A stretch of DNA of 64,000 bases from Akkermansia muciniphila. Its GTDB lineage: Bacteria > Verrucomicrobiota > Verrucomicrobiia > Verrucomicrobiales > V1-33. The DNA lies in assembly GCA_945861415.1 (NCBI GenBank), contig CAMAUV010000019.1, forward strand, positions 1-64,000. The letters run 5' to 3'. The stretch's first letter is position 1; each line of letters starts with the position of its first letter. The notes beneath the pieces were generated by a model. That model was not told where the DNA came from, ran no database searches, and saw only the letters and a program-made list of their open reading frames with translations. Position numbers and translations under genes: made by a program. Below, in pieces: positions 25,681 to 33,905 of this stretch.

Positions 25681-26984
25681 TTACTATGCCAGACACTCCC
25701 ACCGGGAAAGGTGTGATCACGAATGGAATCGGGTTTCATTTCAATGCTGTAGCCAGGCAGTTGAGGGGGCATGTAGCGGCCGTCGCAGATGACGCAGGGG
25801 TCGAGGAAATGTTCGTGAAGGTGGTCCACGTATTCCACGAGTCGATCCTCCATCGTGCCGCTGAGGCAGACATAGTCCCACATCTGGAGGTGCTGCACGT
25901 ATTCGCAGAGCCCGACTCCGCCGGCGTGCGGACAGACGGGCACCCCGAATTTGGCCGCCAGTAAATACACCGCTAGGACCTCATTGACCCCGCCAAGCCG
26001 GCAACTGTCGATCTGGCAGAAGGAGATGGCGCGTGCCTGGAGCAGTTGTTTGAACAGCACACGGTTCATGCCGTGTTCGCCGGTGGCGACGCCAATGCCC
26101 AGCGGCTCCATGGCCCGGGCGATGGCCGCGTGGCCCAGCACGTCGTCGGGGGAGGTGGGTTCCTCGATCCACCAAGGTTTGAAGGGAGCGAGTTCCTGCA
26201 TCCACGCGATGGCTTGCGGCACGTCCCATGTCTGGTTGGCGTCCACCATCAGCTTTCGGTCCCAGCCCAGTTCCTCCCGCATGATGCGGCAGCGGCGGAT
26301 GTCGTCTTCGAGGCTGCGGCCAACTTTGATTTTGAAATGATTCCATCCTTCCGCAATTCCCTCGCGGCAGAGCCGGCGGATTTTGTCGTCGGGATAACCG
26401 AGCCAGCCCGCGGAGGTGGTGTAGGCGGGATAGCCTGACTGTTCCAGCGTGGCGATGCGGGCTGCCCGGGTGTCGGCCATTTTCGTGTACATCTCCAGTG
26501 CCTCGTCCGGCGTGAGGGCATCCGTGAGATAGCGGAAATCGATGCAATCCACGAGTTGCTGTGGAGTAAGGTCGCACAGGAGACGCCAGAGCGGCTTGCC
26601 TTCGACTTTCGCCAGCAGATCCCAGAACGCATTCACCACCGCCGCCGTGGCCAGGTGCACCGCTCCCTTGTCGGGACCGAGCCAGCGCAGTTGCGAGTCG
26701 CCGGTCAGGTGCCGCCAGAAGGCTCCGGGAGAGGATTGAAACGAACCCAACGTCTGGCCGATGATCAAATGGCGCATCGCTTCCACGGCGGCGCAGACGA
26801 CTTCATTGCCCCGGCCGATGGTGAACGTCAGGCCATGTCCCTCGCACTCCGAGCCTGATACGCCGAGGACGACATAGGCTGCGGAGTAATCGGGGTCCGG
26901 GTTCATGGCATCTGAGCCATCAAGCGACCGCGAGGTGGGAAAGCGGATATCGTGAACTGTCAGCGATGTGACGGTGATAGCCAT
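25677..26984 (-). CDS. fucD: L-fuconate dehydratase (enolase superfamily)
   Basis: A 435-residue enolase-superfamily enzyme that closely fits L-fuconate dehydratase. The N-terminal capping domain begins [20 protein letters not shown]. The barrel residues are the Lys pair in [10 protein letters not shown], metal ligands in [20 protein letters not shown] and ATGEHGMNR, and the catalytic His in [16 protein letters not shown]. It removes water from L-fuconate to give 2-keto-3-deoxy-L-fuconate in the cytoplasm. It is coupled to the downstream SDR by a four-base overlap and follows the fucose-dehydrogenase-like SDR by six bases. Length and motifs are complete, and this gene is the best anchor for the function of the whole cluster. 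Confidence 0.92.
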   Translation of the reverse strand: MAITVTSLTVHDIRFPTSRSLDGSDAMNPDPDYSAAYVVLGVSGSECEGHGLTFTIGRGNEVVCAAVEAMRHLIIGQTLGSFQSSPGAFWRHLTGDSQLRWLGPDKGAVHLATAAVVNAFWDLLAKVEGKPLWRLLCDLTPQQLVDCIDFRYLTDALTPDEALEMYTKMADTRAARIATLEQSGYPAYTTSAGWLGYPDDKIRRLCREGIAEGWNHFKIKVGRSLEDDIRRCRIMREELGWDRKLMVDANQTWDVPQAIAWMQELAPFKPWWIEEPTSPDDVLGHAAIARAMEPLGIGVATGEHGMNRVLFKQLLQARAISFCQIDSCRLGGVNEVLAVYLLAAKFGVPVCPHAGGVGLCEYVQHLQMWDYVCLSGTMEDRLVEYVDHLHEHFLDPCVICDGRYMPPQLPGYSIEMKPDSIRDHTFPGGSVWHSK

Positions 26985-26990
26985 GAAGAA

Positions 26991-27785
26991 TCAGGTCAGA
27001 GGAGGAGCCGTATAGGCGCGGTCTAGGTGAGTGTAGCCCCCGTCCACAAACAGGATTTGTCCAGTGGTGTGTGACGAACGGGAGGATGCGACAAAGACGA
27101 CAGTGTTGGCAATTTCCTGTGCCGTCGTCATCCGCCGGCCGAGGGGAATACTTGCGGAAATTCTCGCGATCTCTGCGGCGGGATCGGGCCGCTGGCTGAT
27201 CCAACGGTCATACTGCGGCGTCATCACTTCAGCCGGAATCACAGCGTTCACCCGGACTCCGTGCGGGGCCAGATCCACGGCCCACTCCCGGGTGAGGGCA
27301 TTCATCGCGCCCTTGGCCGCGGCATAGCCGCTCGTTCCGCCCTGACCGGTCGTCGCGCATTTGGTGCCGATGTTGATGATGGCACCCTGCGAGGCAATGA
27401 GGGCATCCAGACAGGCCTGCATGAGGACGAAGCAGTGAACGATATTGCGCTCCAACGAGGCCCGGAAATCCGCAACGGGAGCCCGCAACCCCACACCATC
27501 GTTCACCCCGGCGTTGTTGACCAGAAAATCAATGCGCCCATGCCGCGACAGGACTTGCGCTGCCGCTTCCCGCAGACGGGCTTCGTCGGTCAGTTCGCAA
27601 ACGTAACTCTCCGCCCGCTGGCCGAGGGCCGTCATTTCCTGCACGAGTTGATCCGCCTCGATCGCGCTACGGCCGAAGATGCAGGCAACGGCGCCTTCTG
27701 CTGCAAACGTCCGGGTGATGGCCTCGCCGATCCCTTTGGCCCCGCCGGTGATGATGGCGACCTTATTGTTCAGTTCCAATTCCAC
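26991..27785 (-). CDS. SDR family oxidoreductase, probable L-fucose dehydrogenase
   Basis: A 264-residue SDR starting from GTG at 27785 (no ATG in a suitable place). It has TGGAKGIG, NNAGVNDGV, catalytic Ser in NIGTKCATTG (position taken by Thr/Lys-rich loop, see below), Tyr-Lys in YAAAKGAMN, and the ending SSHTTGQILFVDGGYTHLDR. That last block, with an AEVMTPQYDRWI segment, is characteristic in my memory of L-fucose dehydrogenase-type SDRs. The loop INIGTKCATTGQG replaces the usual Ser-containing INxSS, so the usual catalytic serine may be a threonine. It should oxidise L-fucose to the lactone with NAD(P), the step before fuconate dehydratase. It lies six bases upstream of fucD. Confidence 0.82.
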   Translation of the reverse strand: MELELNNKVAIITGGAKGIGEAITRTFAAEGAVACIFGRSAIEADQLVQEMTALGQRAESYVCELTDEARLREAAAQVLSRHGRIDFLVNNAGVNDGVGLRAPVADFRASLERNIVHCFVLMQACLDALIASQGAIINIGTKCATTGQGGTSGYAAAKGAMNALTREWAVDLAPHGVRVNAVIPAEVMTPQYDRWISQRPDPAAEIARISASIPLGRRMTTAQEIANTVVFVASSRSSHTTGQILFVDGGYTHLDRAYTAPPLT

Positions 27786-27789
27786 TGGG

Positions 27790-28710
27790 TTATCTCAGCG
27801 GTACGCCGGGCTCGGCTTTTCCGTTCGTGGTAAGAATCTGGAAGTGATGCACGCCCGCGGCGAGGGGATGATCACTGGACCAAACGATCTTTTTGTCGGG
27901 AGTAACCTCCACCATCGAGATGCCGGTATTGGCTGCGTGGCTGCCGATTACGGTATTCCCGTTGGCGAGCCGCTGCGAGCCGCACGGATCCTTGAGGAGT
28001 CCGTTCACGTCGGCGTTGGTGACTTTCCAGACGACATCGCCCTTCGGATTTAGCTCCACGACCTGGTTACCGTTCGTGAGCGAGGCCACGGTGTTGCCAT
28101 TATCCAGCCGGATGGCGGTGAAGGGCCATGATTTCGACGGGCGTCCGCCGAGTTCTTCTAGGTCGGTTTTCAGTGTGGCGACCACTTTGCCTTCCGGCGT
28201 GTACTCCTTGATCGCAAATGCCAGCAGATGCGGTACGAGGTAGTTGCCGTTCTTTAATTGCCGGGCCATGCGGGTCTGCATGTGGGCGTTGTCAGTTTCC
28301 GGCTGCAGAGTCACTTCACGGACGATCTCCGCCTTGGCGTTCACTTCGAGTAGACGCGGCTTCGCCCCCAGTTCGGTGATAAGTGTGTTCCCGTTAGAAA
28401 GTCGCTGCGTCGTTCCGATTTCTTTGTTTGCCTTGTCCAGTATGTAGGAAAAAACGACTTCTTTGTCGCGAGTCACTTCCTCAACGCGAGCACTGAAGGC
28501 GAGAAGGAGATTTCCGTTTGGCATGATGAAACCATCCCGCGTGCCGCCTTTGTATTCCCACTCCGCTTTTCCATCTTCGCTGATGATGGCGGTCTTCGCG
28601 CCCATGACCAGATAGGAATGCTTGATCGCGGGAGCGTCCTCGGCATGGGCCGTCGCCATGATGCCGAGAATAGCTAAAATGTTAGTGAGTTTGAAAAAGG
28701 AGTGTTGCAT
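27790..28710 (-). CDS. Secreted beta-propeller protein of unknown function, first gene of the sugar operon
   Basis: ATG 28710 is chosen because a signal peptide follows at once (MQHSFFKLTNILAILGIM then ATAHAEDAP). The 306-residue protein is built of repeated blades with RLDNGNTV, RLANGNTVIGSH, RLSNGNTLITELG and LKNGNYLVPH, as in PQQ-like or arylsulfotransferase-like propellers. No catalytic His/Arg set of arylsulfotransferases is obvious. Its stop lies four bases before the GTG of the fucose-dehydrogenase-like gene, so it belongs to the same transcription unit. The role may be sugar or polymer binding in the periplasm; this is open. Confidence 0.75.
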   Translation of the reverse strand: MQHSFFKLTNILAILGIMATAHAEDAPAIKHSYLVMGAKTAIISEDGKAEWEYKGGTRDGFIMPNGNLLLAFSARVEEVTRDKEVVFSYILDKANKEIGTTQRLSNGNTLITELGAKPRLLEVNAKAEIVREVTLQPETDNAHMQTRMARQLKNGNYLVPHLLAFAIKEYTPEGKVVATLKTDLEELGGRPSKSWPFTAIRLDNGNTVASLTNGNQVVELNPKGDVVWKVTNADVNGLLKDPCGSQRLANGNTVIGSHAANTGISMVEVTPDKKIVWSSDHPLAAGVHHFQILTTNGKAEPGVPLR

Positions 28711-28751
28711 AGGTTTGAGGAGAGGCAGTTTGTTCGCAAATCGAGCGCGTG

Positions 28752-28965
28752 TCACGCCAAAATATCACGAACTAGGTCGGACGGGGCCAACGAGGAAAGC
28801 CGTAAGATGTGTGGGAACGGGCCGACCGAATGGCGTTGAGTCAAGGCGTCCTGAGACAGAGATCAGGGCATAGCGAATGGACTCGCCCTTGAGGCGGCGC
28901 ACCGGCAGGTGGTGGGGCAGCAGATTCTTGGAATCCACCTCCGCGGCCCGGGGATCGGCGGCCAG
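28752..28965 (-). pseudogene. Scar: DUF1553 fragment joined to the last codons of a DUF1501 gene
   Basis: About 65 codons (28965-28765) match the DUF1553 region of the gene at 39543-42800: AEVDSKNLLPHHLPVRRL, GESIRYALISVSGRL and FGRPVPTHLTAFLVG correspond almost word for word. They are followed at once, in another frame, by VRDILA and a stop (28769-28752), identical to the end of the DUF1501 gene at 38113. The DNA TGTCACGCCAAAATATC is shared exactly between 28750-28767 and the 38113 gene end. This is what remains of a PSC1/DUF1553-DUF1501 pair after a deletion. Confidence 0.75.
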
Positions 28966-28984
28966 ATCGAGCTCAAACAACAGG

Positions 28985-30331
28985 CTAGGTCGAGAGTCCG
29001 GCGAGGGGAGTTCTCGTCTCGCCAAACTCTTCCAGCGGCACCCCCATGCGCTGCAGCAGAGCGAGATGCAGTTGTGACAAGGACGTGTCGCTGTGCGGCG
29101 CCAGGTATTGTCCTGTCTTGATCATTCCCCCACCGCCACCGGCGAGGAGGATCGGGAGGTTTTTTTCCCCGTGGGCGTGGCCGTCGGCGATGCCGGAACC
29201 GTAGACGATCATCGAACTGTCGAGAACGCTCGTTCCGTCGGCGTTCTTGAGCGCCTTGAGCCGGTCGAGGAAATAGGCGAACTGTGAGTGGTGCCAGCGC
29301 GTTACGGAGTTGTACATTTCCCACTTCGACTTGGTGCTGTCCCACTTCGTTTTACCATCGTCGTCTTCGGTGCGGCCACTGGCGTCCTTCCAGTGGGATA
29401 GCGCGTGCCAGGTGCCTTTGACACCGGGGACGAAGTCGAAATAACGGTTACTCTGTCCGTGATCGAGCATGAAGGTGGATACGCGGGTCGCACCGGACCA
29501 GAAAGCAAGCGCCATCAGCTCGAGCATCTGCCGCACATACTCTTCGTGGCTGGCGGGAATCCCGGCTGCCGGTCTTGCTAGTGTGTCTGTGAGGGCGTTG
29601 TCCTCGGAGATACGCTGCGTCTGCTGCTCCGCAAAGTCGAGGCGCTTCTCGACCGCGCGGACGGCATCGAGGTATTCGTCGATCTTGCGTCCGTCCGCGC
29701 TGCTGGCGTGACGTTTGAGGGACTTTGATTGCTCAAGCAAGAGATCGAGCACGCTGCGATCGACGAAGCCCTCGCCCGTGCGGCGGAAGAGTTTGTCGAA
29801 GACGGCGCGTGGCACGGTCTCGCGCGCGGCAGGGACATCGCGATGGATCCAAGACAGGCAGTTCCGCGGCAGGCTGCCGGAGAAACTTCCTTCGCCTCTG
29901 GTGCTGAGTTCCAAGGACGGCAAGGGCGTCAAGCCCCCGAGGTGGCGGGCGGCGATCTGGTCTGCCGAGGGCGAGCCAACGTCGTTTTTGCGGTTGTCGA
30001 ACGCGCCACCCGTGAGCCAAGTGGCGGTGCTGGCGCCGTGGCCGTTGCCGCGTGGTGTCCACAGATTTCTGGTGACGATGATGTCCGACTTATATTCCTC
30101 CAGTGGCGCCATCCAACGATTGAGTTTCTGCAACTCGCCCGCAGGTCCAACCTTCTCTGGCCCCCATGTCGCCTCGGCGGCGCCATTCGGGAAGTAAAGG
30201 TAGGCAAGACACGGCGGCACGCCTGACCCGGCAGTAGTTGTTGTCGCGGCACCGAGGCTTTCCAAAGAGGGCAGGGCGAGGCAGGCCCCGATCCCCCTCA
30301 GAAAGGCGCGGCGGTTGGGGTTATTCTTCAT
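28985..30331 (-). CDS. DUF1552 family protein with Tat-type signal
   Basis: From ATG 30331 the protein is 448 residues with a Tat-like start (NRRAFLRGIGACLALPSLES). DUF1552 blocks are visible: LAYLYFPNGAAEATW, WTPRGNGHGASTATWLTGG, GSPSADQIAARHLG, STFMLDHGQSNRYFDFV, and IVYGSGIADGHAHGEKNLPI. DUF1552 is a relative of DUF1501 that in this phylum is almost always found beside DUF1587/1592/1588/1585 cytochrome proteins, as here (11-base overlap with the upstream gene). An upstream start at 30469 would lie inside the neighbour and is less likely. The biochemical role is unknown; it is exported folded if the Tat motif works. Confidence 0.88.
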   Translation of the reverse strand: MKNNPNRRAFLRGIGACLALPSLESLGAATTTTAGSGVPPCLAYLYFPNGAAEATWGPEKVGPAGELQKLNRWMAPLEEYKSDIIVTRNLWTPRGNGHGASTATWLTGGAFDNRKNDVGSPSADQIAARHLGGLTPLPSLELSTRGEGSFSGSLPRNCLSWIHRDVPAARETVPRAVFDKLFRRTGEGFVDRSVLDLLLEQSKSLKRHASSADGRKIDEYLDAVRAVEKRLDFAEQQTQRISEDNALTDTLARPAAGIPASHEEYVRQMLELMALAFWSGATRVSTFMLDHGQSNRYFDFVPGVKGTWHALSHWKDASGRTEDDDGKTKWDSTKSKWEMYNSVTRWHHSQFAYFLDRLKALKNADGTSVLDSSMIVYGSGIADGHAHGEKNLPILLAGGGGGMIKTGQYLAPHSDTSLSQLHLALLQRMGVPLEEFGETRTPLAGLST

Positions 30332-32291
30332 CGGATTCTTTGGTGGAGGCAGGAGGTTGGCGTTTGGTTGTGAATGGGTAGCTCTCGGTAACGGCAAACA
30401 CAAGGTCGCCAAGACGATAACCGGTCGGCCCGAGCTTTGCTGCGATTTCATTGACCGTCGCCTCGTCATAATATTCGAGCTGCCGTCCGAGCGCGTAGGC
30501 GAGCATCATGCGGATCGTCTGCGAGCCGAGGTCGTGAATACGTTCATCGATCAAGGCGAGCTTGAGGCCGGCGGCCCCGCGAAATTGCGCACCGCTCGGC
30601 AGCGTTCCGCGATCATCGACTCCGTCACGCCATTGGCCGAATTCGGCGTAGCTCTCGAGCGCGAAGCCTAGCGGATCGATCTGTGCGTGACATCCGGCAC
30701 AATTTTTCGATTCGCGGTGCGCTTCGAGCTTCTTCCGCAAGCTTGTCGCGGCCCCGCGTCCTCCCCCTTTGACCTCGATCTCTGGCACATCCGGCGGCGG
30801 CGGTGGTGGCGGCGTGCCGAGGAGGTTGTCGAGGATCCACTTACCGCGTAACACCGGGCTGGTGCGATCCGGGAACGAAGTGGTGGCGAGCACGCTGGCG
30901 TGGCCAAGGAGGCCGCCACGTTGCTTCGTCTTGAGAGGGACGCGGCGCATCTCGTTCCCTGCGACCCCTTCGATCCGGTAGAAGCGTGCCAGCTCGGCAT
31001 TAAGGAAGGTGTAATCTGCATCGATCAAGCGTGCCACGGGCGCGTTGTCAGTAACCAGCGAGTGAAAGAAATGTGCTGTCTCGGCACGCATCGCGAACAT
31101 GAGCGTCTCGGTGCACCACGGGTTGTCGATCGGATCTTTGCGGATCCGCGGACCGACGTCGTCGGTGCTGAGCCACTCCGCTGCGAAGATCTCACCTAGC
31201 GAAAGACTGCGCGGATCGGCCAACATCCGTTCGACCCTGGCCCGGCGTTGGCTTGGGTTCGAGAGGACCCCTGCCTCCGCGGCATCCAGGAGTTCGTCAT
31301 CAGGTGTGGATGCCCATAGGAAGTAAGAAAGGCGGGCAGCGAGATCGAGGCCGGTCACCGCTTGATCCTTGGGGCTGTCCGTCGATTGCTCGACCCGCAG
31401 GAGGAAGTTCGGCGAAATGAGAATCGTTTTGAAGGCATCGGACAAGGCATCCGGCTGGGAGCTTCCTTGCTTGAACGAACGCTCATAACGTCGCGTGGCT
31501 TCGTCGATTTCCGCCCGGGTGGGTGGCCGCCGATAGGCTCGGCGCATGAACTTGGCAATTGCCTTGCCTGCTTCGGCGGGTTCTCCGGCCAGTTTCTTCC
31601 AAGCGTCACCGTCGGCTTGCACCTGGTCAATCACGCCCTCGGCAGCGGAGAAATAGCGATCGAGGTGGGAGGTTTGAAGAAACAGGGTGTTGGCGCTATT
31701 GGAGAATCCACTGGTGCCACTAAAGTCCATCGGGAAGTCGTCCGCAGGGCGCAGATCGAGCCCGATGAGATCCCGGATGGTGCGATTGTATTCTTCCCGT
31801 GTCAGGCGCCGCGCCGGTGTATAGCCCGGGGTGCGCACCGTGCTGTAGTCAAAATGACGAATTTCGGCGGCGAGCCAGGCGCGCAGTTTCAATCGATCCG
31901 GGGCTCCGGGTTGGGGACTCTTCTGCGGTGGCATATCCCCCTGTTTCAAGCGTTCCGCGACGTTCTGCCAAAGCAGGCGATTGCGCACCAGCGGCGTCTG
32001 CGTCAAGGCCGACTCCAGATCGATATCTCCCTTGGCGCTCTCGCGGTCGTGGCAGTCAAAGCAATAGCGCTCAAGCATCGGCCGGATGTCACTAGCGTAG
32101 TCGAACGCGACGCCATGGAGGTCATCCTTCGCCCCGGCAGGATTTTTTGGTGCTGGTGTGTAGACCGGTCTGTCGATCACTTCTGTTTCCGCATCAATCG
32201 GCTCCGCACCGGCAGGTTGTCCCCTCAGAAACAGGGCGCTGGCGACAGCGATAGCGATGCCCAGATAGGGTAATTTACCGGCTTTCATCAT
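30321..32291 (-). CDS. Planctomycete cytochrome c, DUF1587/1595/1592/1588/1585 protein
   Basis: A 656-residue exported protein in the usual order for this family: signal peptide, PSC1 haem motif CFDCHDR (about 76), DUF1587 with TREEYNRTIRDLIGLDLR (about 165-182), DUF1595, DUF1592 with DLAARLSYFLWASTPDDELL (about 325), DUF1588 with DRTSPVLRGKWILDNLLGTP, a second haem motif NCAGCHAQIDPLGFALE near 532, and DUF1585. It is the second layout of haem proteins typical of Planctomycetota and Verrucomicrobiota and always pairs with DUF1552. It lies 55 bases downstream of an esterase gene within the ECF operon. Confidence 0.9.
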   Translation of the reverse strand: MMKAGKLPYLGIAIAVASALFLRGQPAGAEPIDAETEVIDRPVYTPAPKNPAGAKDDLHGVAFDYASDIRPMLERYCFDCHDRESAKGDIDLESALTQTPLVRNRLLWQNVAERLKQGDMPPQKSPQPGAPDRLKLRAWLAAEIRHFDYSTVRTPGYTPARRLTREEYNRTIRDLIGLDLRPADDFPMDFSGTSGFSNSANTLFLQTSHLDRYFSAAEGVIDQVQADGDAWKKLAGEPAEAGKAIAKFMRRAYRRPPTRAEIDEATRRYERSFKQGSSQPDALSDAFKTILISPNFLLRVEQSTDSPKDQAVTGLDLAARLSYFLWASTPDDELLDAAEAGVLSNPSQRRARVERMLADPRSLSLGEIFAAEWLSTDDVGPRIRKDPIDNPWCTETLMFAMRAETAHFFHSLVTDNAPVARLIDADYTFLNAELARFYRIEGVAGNEMRRVPLKTKQRGGLLGHASVLATTSFPDRTSPVLRGKWILDNLLGTPPPPPPPDVPEIEVKGGGRGAATSLRKKLEAHRESKNCAGCHAQIDPLGFALESYAEFGQWRDGVDDRGTLPSGAQFRGAAGLKLALIDERIHDLGSQTIRMMLAYALGRQLEYYDEATVNEIAAKLGPTGYRLGDLVFAVTESYPFTTKRQPPASTKESDEE

Positions 32292-32346
32292 ATCGGAAGC
32301 GGGATGGGATCGAGGGTTTGGGATGCGTGTCAGATAAGAATACGTT

Positions 32347-33153
32347 CTACTTCCAGAGGTGCTTTTGGCAGAATTCCAATTGCTGCTCCAGCCACGTCGT
32401 GCCGTCAGCGACTTTGGGAAGCTTGTTGCGCCCGCCGCCGAGCGCCACGCAGGGGATGCCGAGTTTCATCGCCTTGTCGCGAAGCATGATGGCCGCAGAC
32501 GGCGGATGGATACGATCGCTGGGGTCTGCATCGGAGTAGATGAAGATCGGCGCTTCGCCCTTGTCCATGAAGCGCAGGGCGAACTGCTCGGTTCCGATGG
32601 GTTGCATGATGCTGACAACGACTCTCGGTCGCGAACTCTGGCGGCTAACGGCGTCTTCTGACTTAGGATTTGCGAAATCATCGTGGTATCCTAGGAACTC
32701 GCTGATCAGAGCGCCAGCCGAGACACCGCTGCACACCAGCCTCTCCGGATCAATGTTCCATTCCTTCGTCTTGGAGCGGACAAACTGGACCGCCCGTGCG
32801 CAGTGTTTGGCGATTCCGAGGTAATCAATATCGTCGCTCAGGAAGGGATAGTTGCAGGCCACCACGGCATAGCCAGCCTTCCGGTGCGCATCGATCGTCG
32901 ATTTCCGGTTCTTCTCGAGCTGACTTTTGTCACCGTTCTTAAACCCACCGCCGTGGAACCAGACGTAGACCGGGGCAGGATCGTCGCTCGCCGGGGCGGG
33001 CCAGAAATCGAGGACGTTGCGCTCGTGTTTGGTATCATACTTGATGTCCCGCTTGGGTTCAGAGTCCCCTGCACGGACATAGTCGCAGCCCATCAAAGTC
33101 ATGATCGCGACGGCGATCGCCGTGCCCTGTCTGGTCGTTTTCCTGCTCATCAT
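32347..33153 (-). CDS. Secreted or lipid-anchored alpha/beta hydrolase (carboxylesterase-like)
   Basis: A 268-residue alpha/beta hydrolase with an export signal ending in a lipobox-like LMGC (residues 20-23). The oxyanion motif HGGG (about 66-69), the nucleophile elbow GVSAG (about 143-147), and a late Asp (DADPSDRIHPPS) are seen. The His of the triad is not certain from the sequence because the C-terminus is short. Family members hydrolyse esters of sugars or small acyl groups. It is 17 bases downstream of another esterase gene in the ECF operon, so the pair may de-esterify a polysaccharide. Confidence 0.82.
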   Translation of the reverse strand: MMSRKTTRQGTAIAVAIMTLMGCDYVRAGDSEPKRDIKYDTKHERNVLDFWPAPASDDPAPVYVWFHGGGFKNGDKSQLEKNRKSTIDAHRKAGYAVVACNYPFLSDDIDYLGIAKHCARAVQFVRSKTKEWNIDPERLVCSGVSAGALISEFLGYHDDFANPKSEDAVSRQSSRPRVVVSIMQPIGTEQFALRFMDKGEAPIFIYSDADPSDRIHPPSAAIMLRDKAMKLGIPCVALGGGRNKLPKVADGTTWLEQQLEFCQKHLWK

Positions 33154-33170
33154 TTGCTGATTGGTGTGAG

Positions 33171-33905
33171 TTACTTTCCTTTGCGGTCCACCAGGAAATC
33201 CAGCAGCGAATCTTCGCTAAGTGCCTGCATGGCATTGTGGGCGTGTTCGTTTGCCTTGAAGTGGACGACGTCTCCATCCAGATACGAAAAGATCCCGATC
33301 TTTCCTTTCGTCTGGCTGGGCCCGGTGAGTTTCTCCCCCTCGTAGCCCATCTGTTTCGCCCACAGATAAATCGATTCTTCGGCAGCCACGAAGGAAAGCT
33401 TGCCGTCTTTGGCAGGAATCGCCTTGGAGGGGCCGCCTGCGTAGGGAACCAGCGGATCTTCCGTTCCGGATATGTTCAACAGACGTTTGCCGGCAAGTGG
33501 TTTTGCGACCTCGCGGTAGTCGTTGTCATCCCCCATCGCCTTGAAATTTTTGCCGTCGTGCTGGCAGCCATTCAGGGGGCTGACTGCGGTAATGTAGTTT
33601 CTGATGTGGGGAAGTTTGGTCTCGATCGCGATCTGATTGACGAGCGCCGCTCCGTTGGAGATCCCCATGATCGTGAACTCTTCCTCCCTGACATCATCAC
33701 GCCTTGCGAGTTCGCGGATGGTGGCTTCGATAAACCCCCGGTCGTCCGCTTTGGAGCGCTCCGAGACGATGTTCCAACTCTCCCGATACCCCTCCGGGAA
33801 CACGGTGATGAAGCGCTTGGCGATTTCCGGGTAACGCCTCAAAACCATGCTCCGCACCTCCCTGGCATTGCCCCCATTGCCGTGCAGAACGATGAGCACT
33901 GGCAA
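33171..33905 (-). CDS. LpqC-type polyester/feruloyl esterase-like hydrolase, 5' part displaced by a frameshift
   Basis: The visible start is TTG at 33905, but family-like sequence continues upstream in the same frame without any start codon (FSITQSWSQEKNFRRPYWV, VHVPARDEAAKPEPLPV) to a stop at 34089-34091. Motifs: oxyanion HGNGGN, nucleophile elbow GISNGAA, Asp in SGTEDPLVPYAGG, and possibly the His in HFKANEHAHNAM. LpqC-type enzymes are secreted esterases. The signal peptide is provided by the next gene upstream, read in another frame, so I infer that both were one secreted protein (coiled coil plus esterase) before a frameshift near 34010-34040. A sequencing or assembly error is equally possible. 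Downstream is a second esterase. Confidence 0.7.
   Translation of the reverse strand: MPVLIVLHGNGGNAREVRSMVLRRYPEIAKRFITVFPEGYRESWNIVSERSKADDRGFIEATIRELARRDDVREEEFTIMGISNGAALVNQIAIETKLPHIRNYITAVSPLNGCQHDGKNFKAMGDDNDYREVAKPLAGKRLLNISGTEDPLVPYAGGPSKAIPAKDGKLSFVAAEESIYLWAKQMGYEGEKLTGPSQTKGKIGIFSYLDGDVVHFKANEHAHNAMQALSEDSLLDFLVDRKGK

Noticed and set aside
17793-28710. Bacterial microcompartment for fucose use
   Set aside because: No shell protein, aldolase or aldehyde dehydrogenase gene lies in the cluster.
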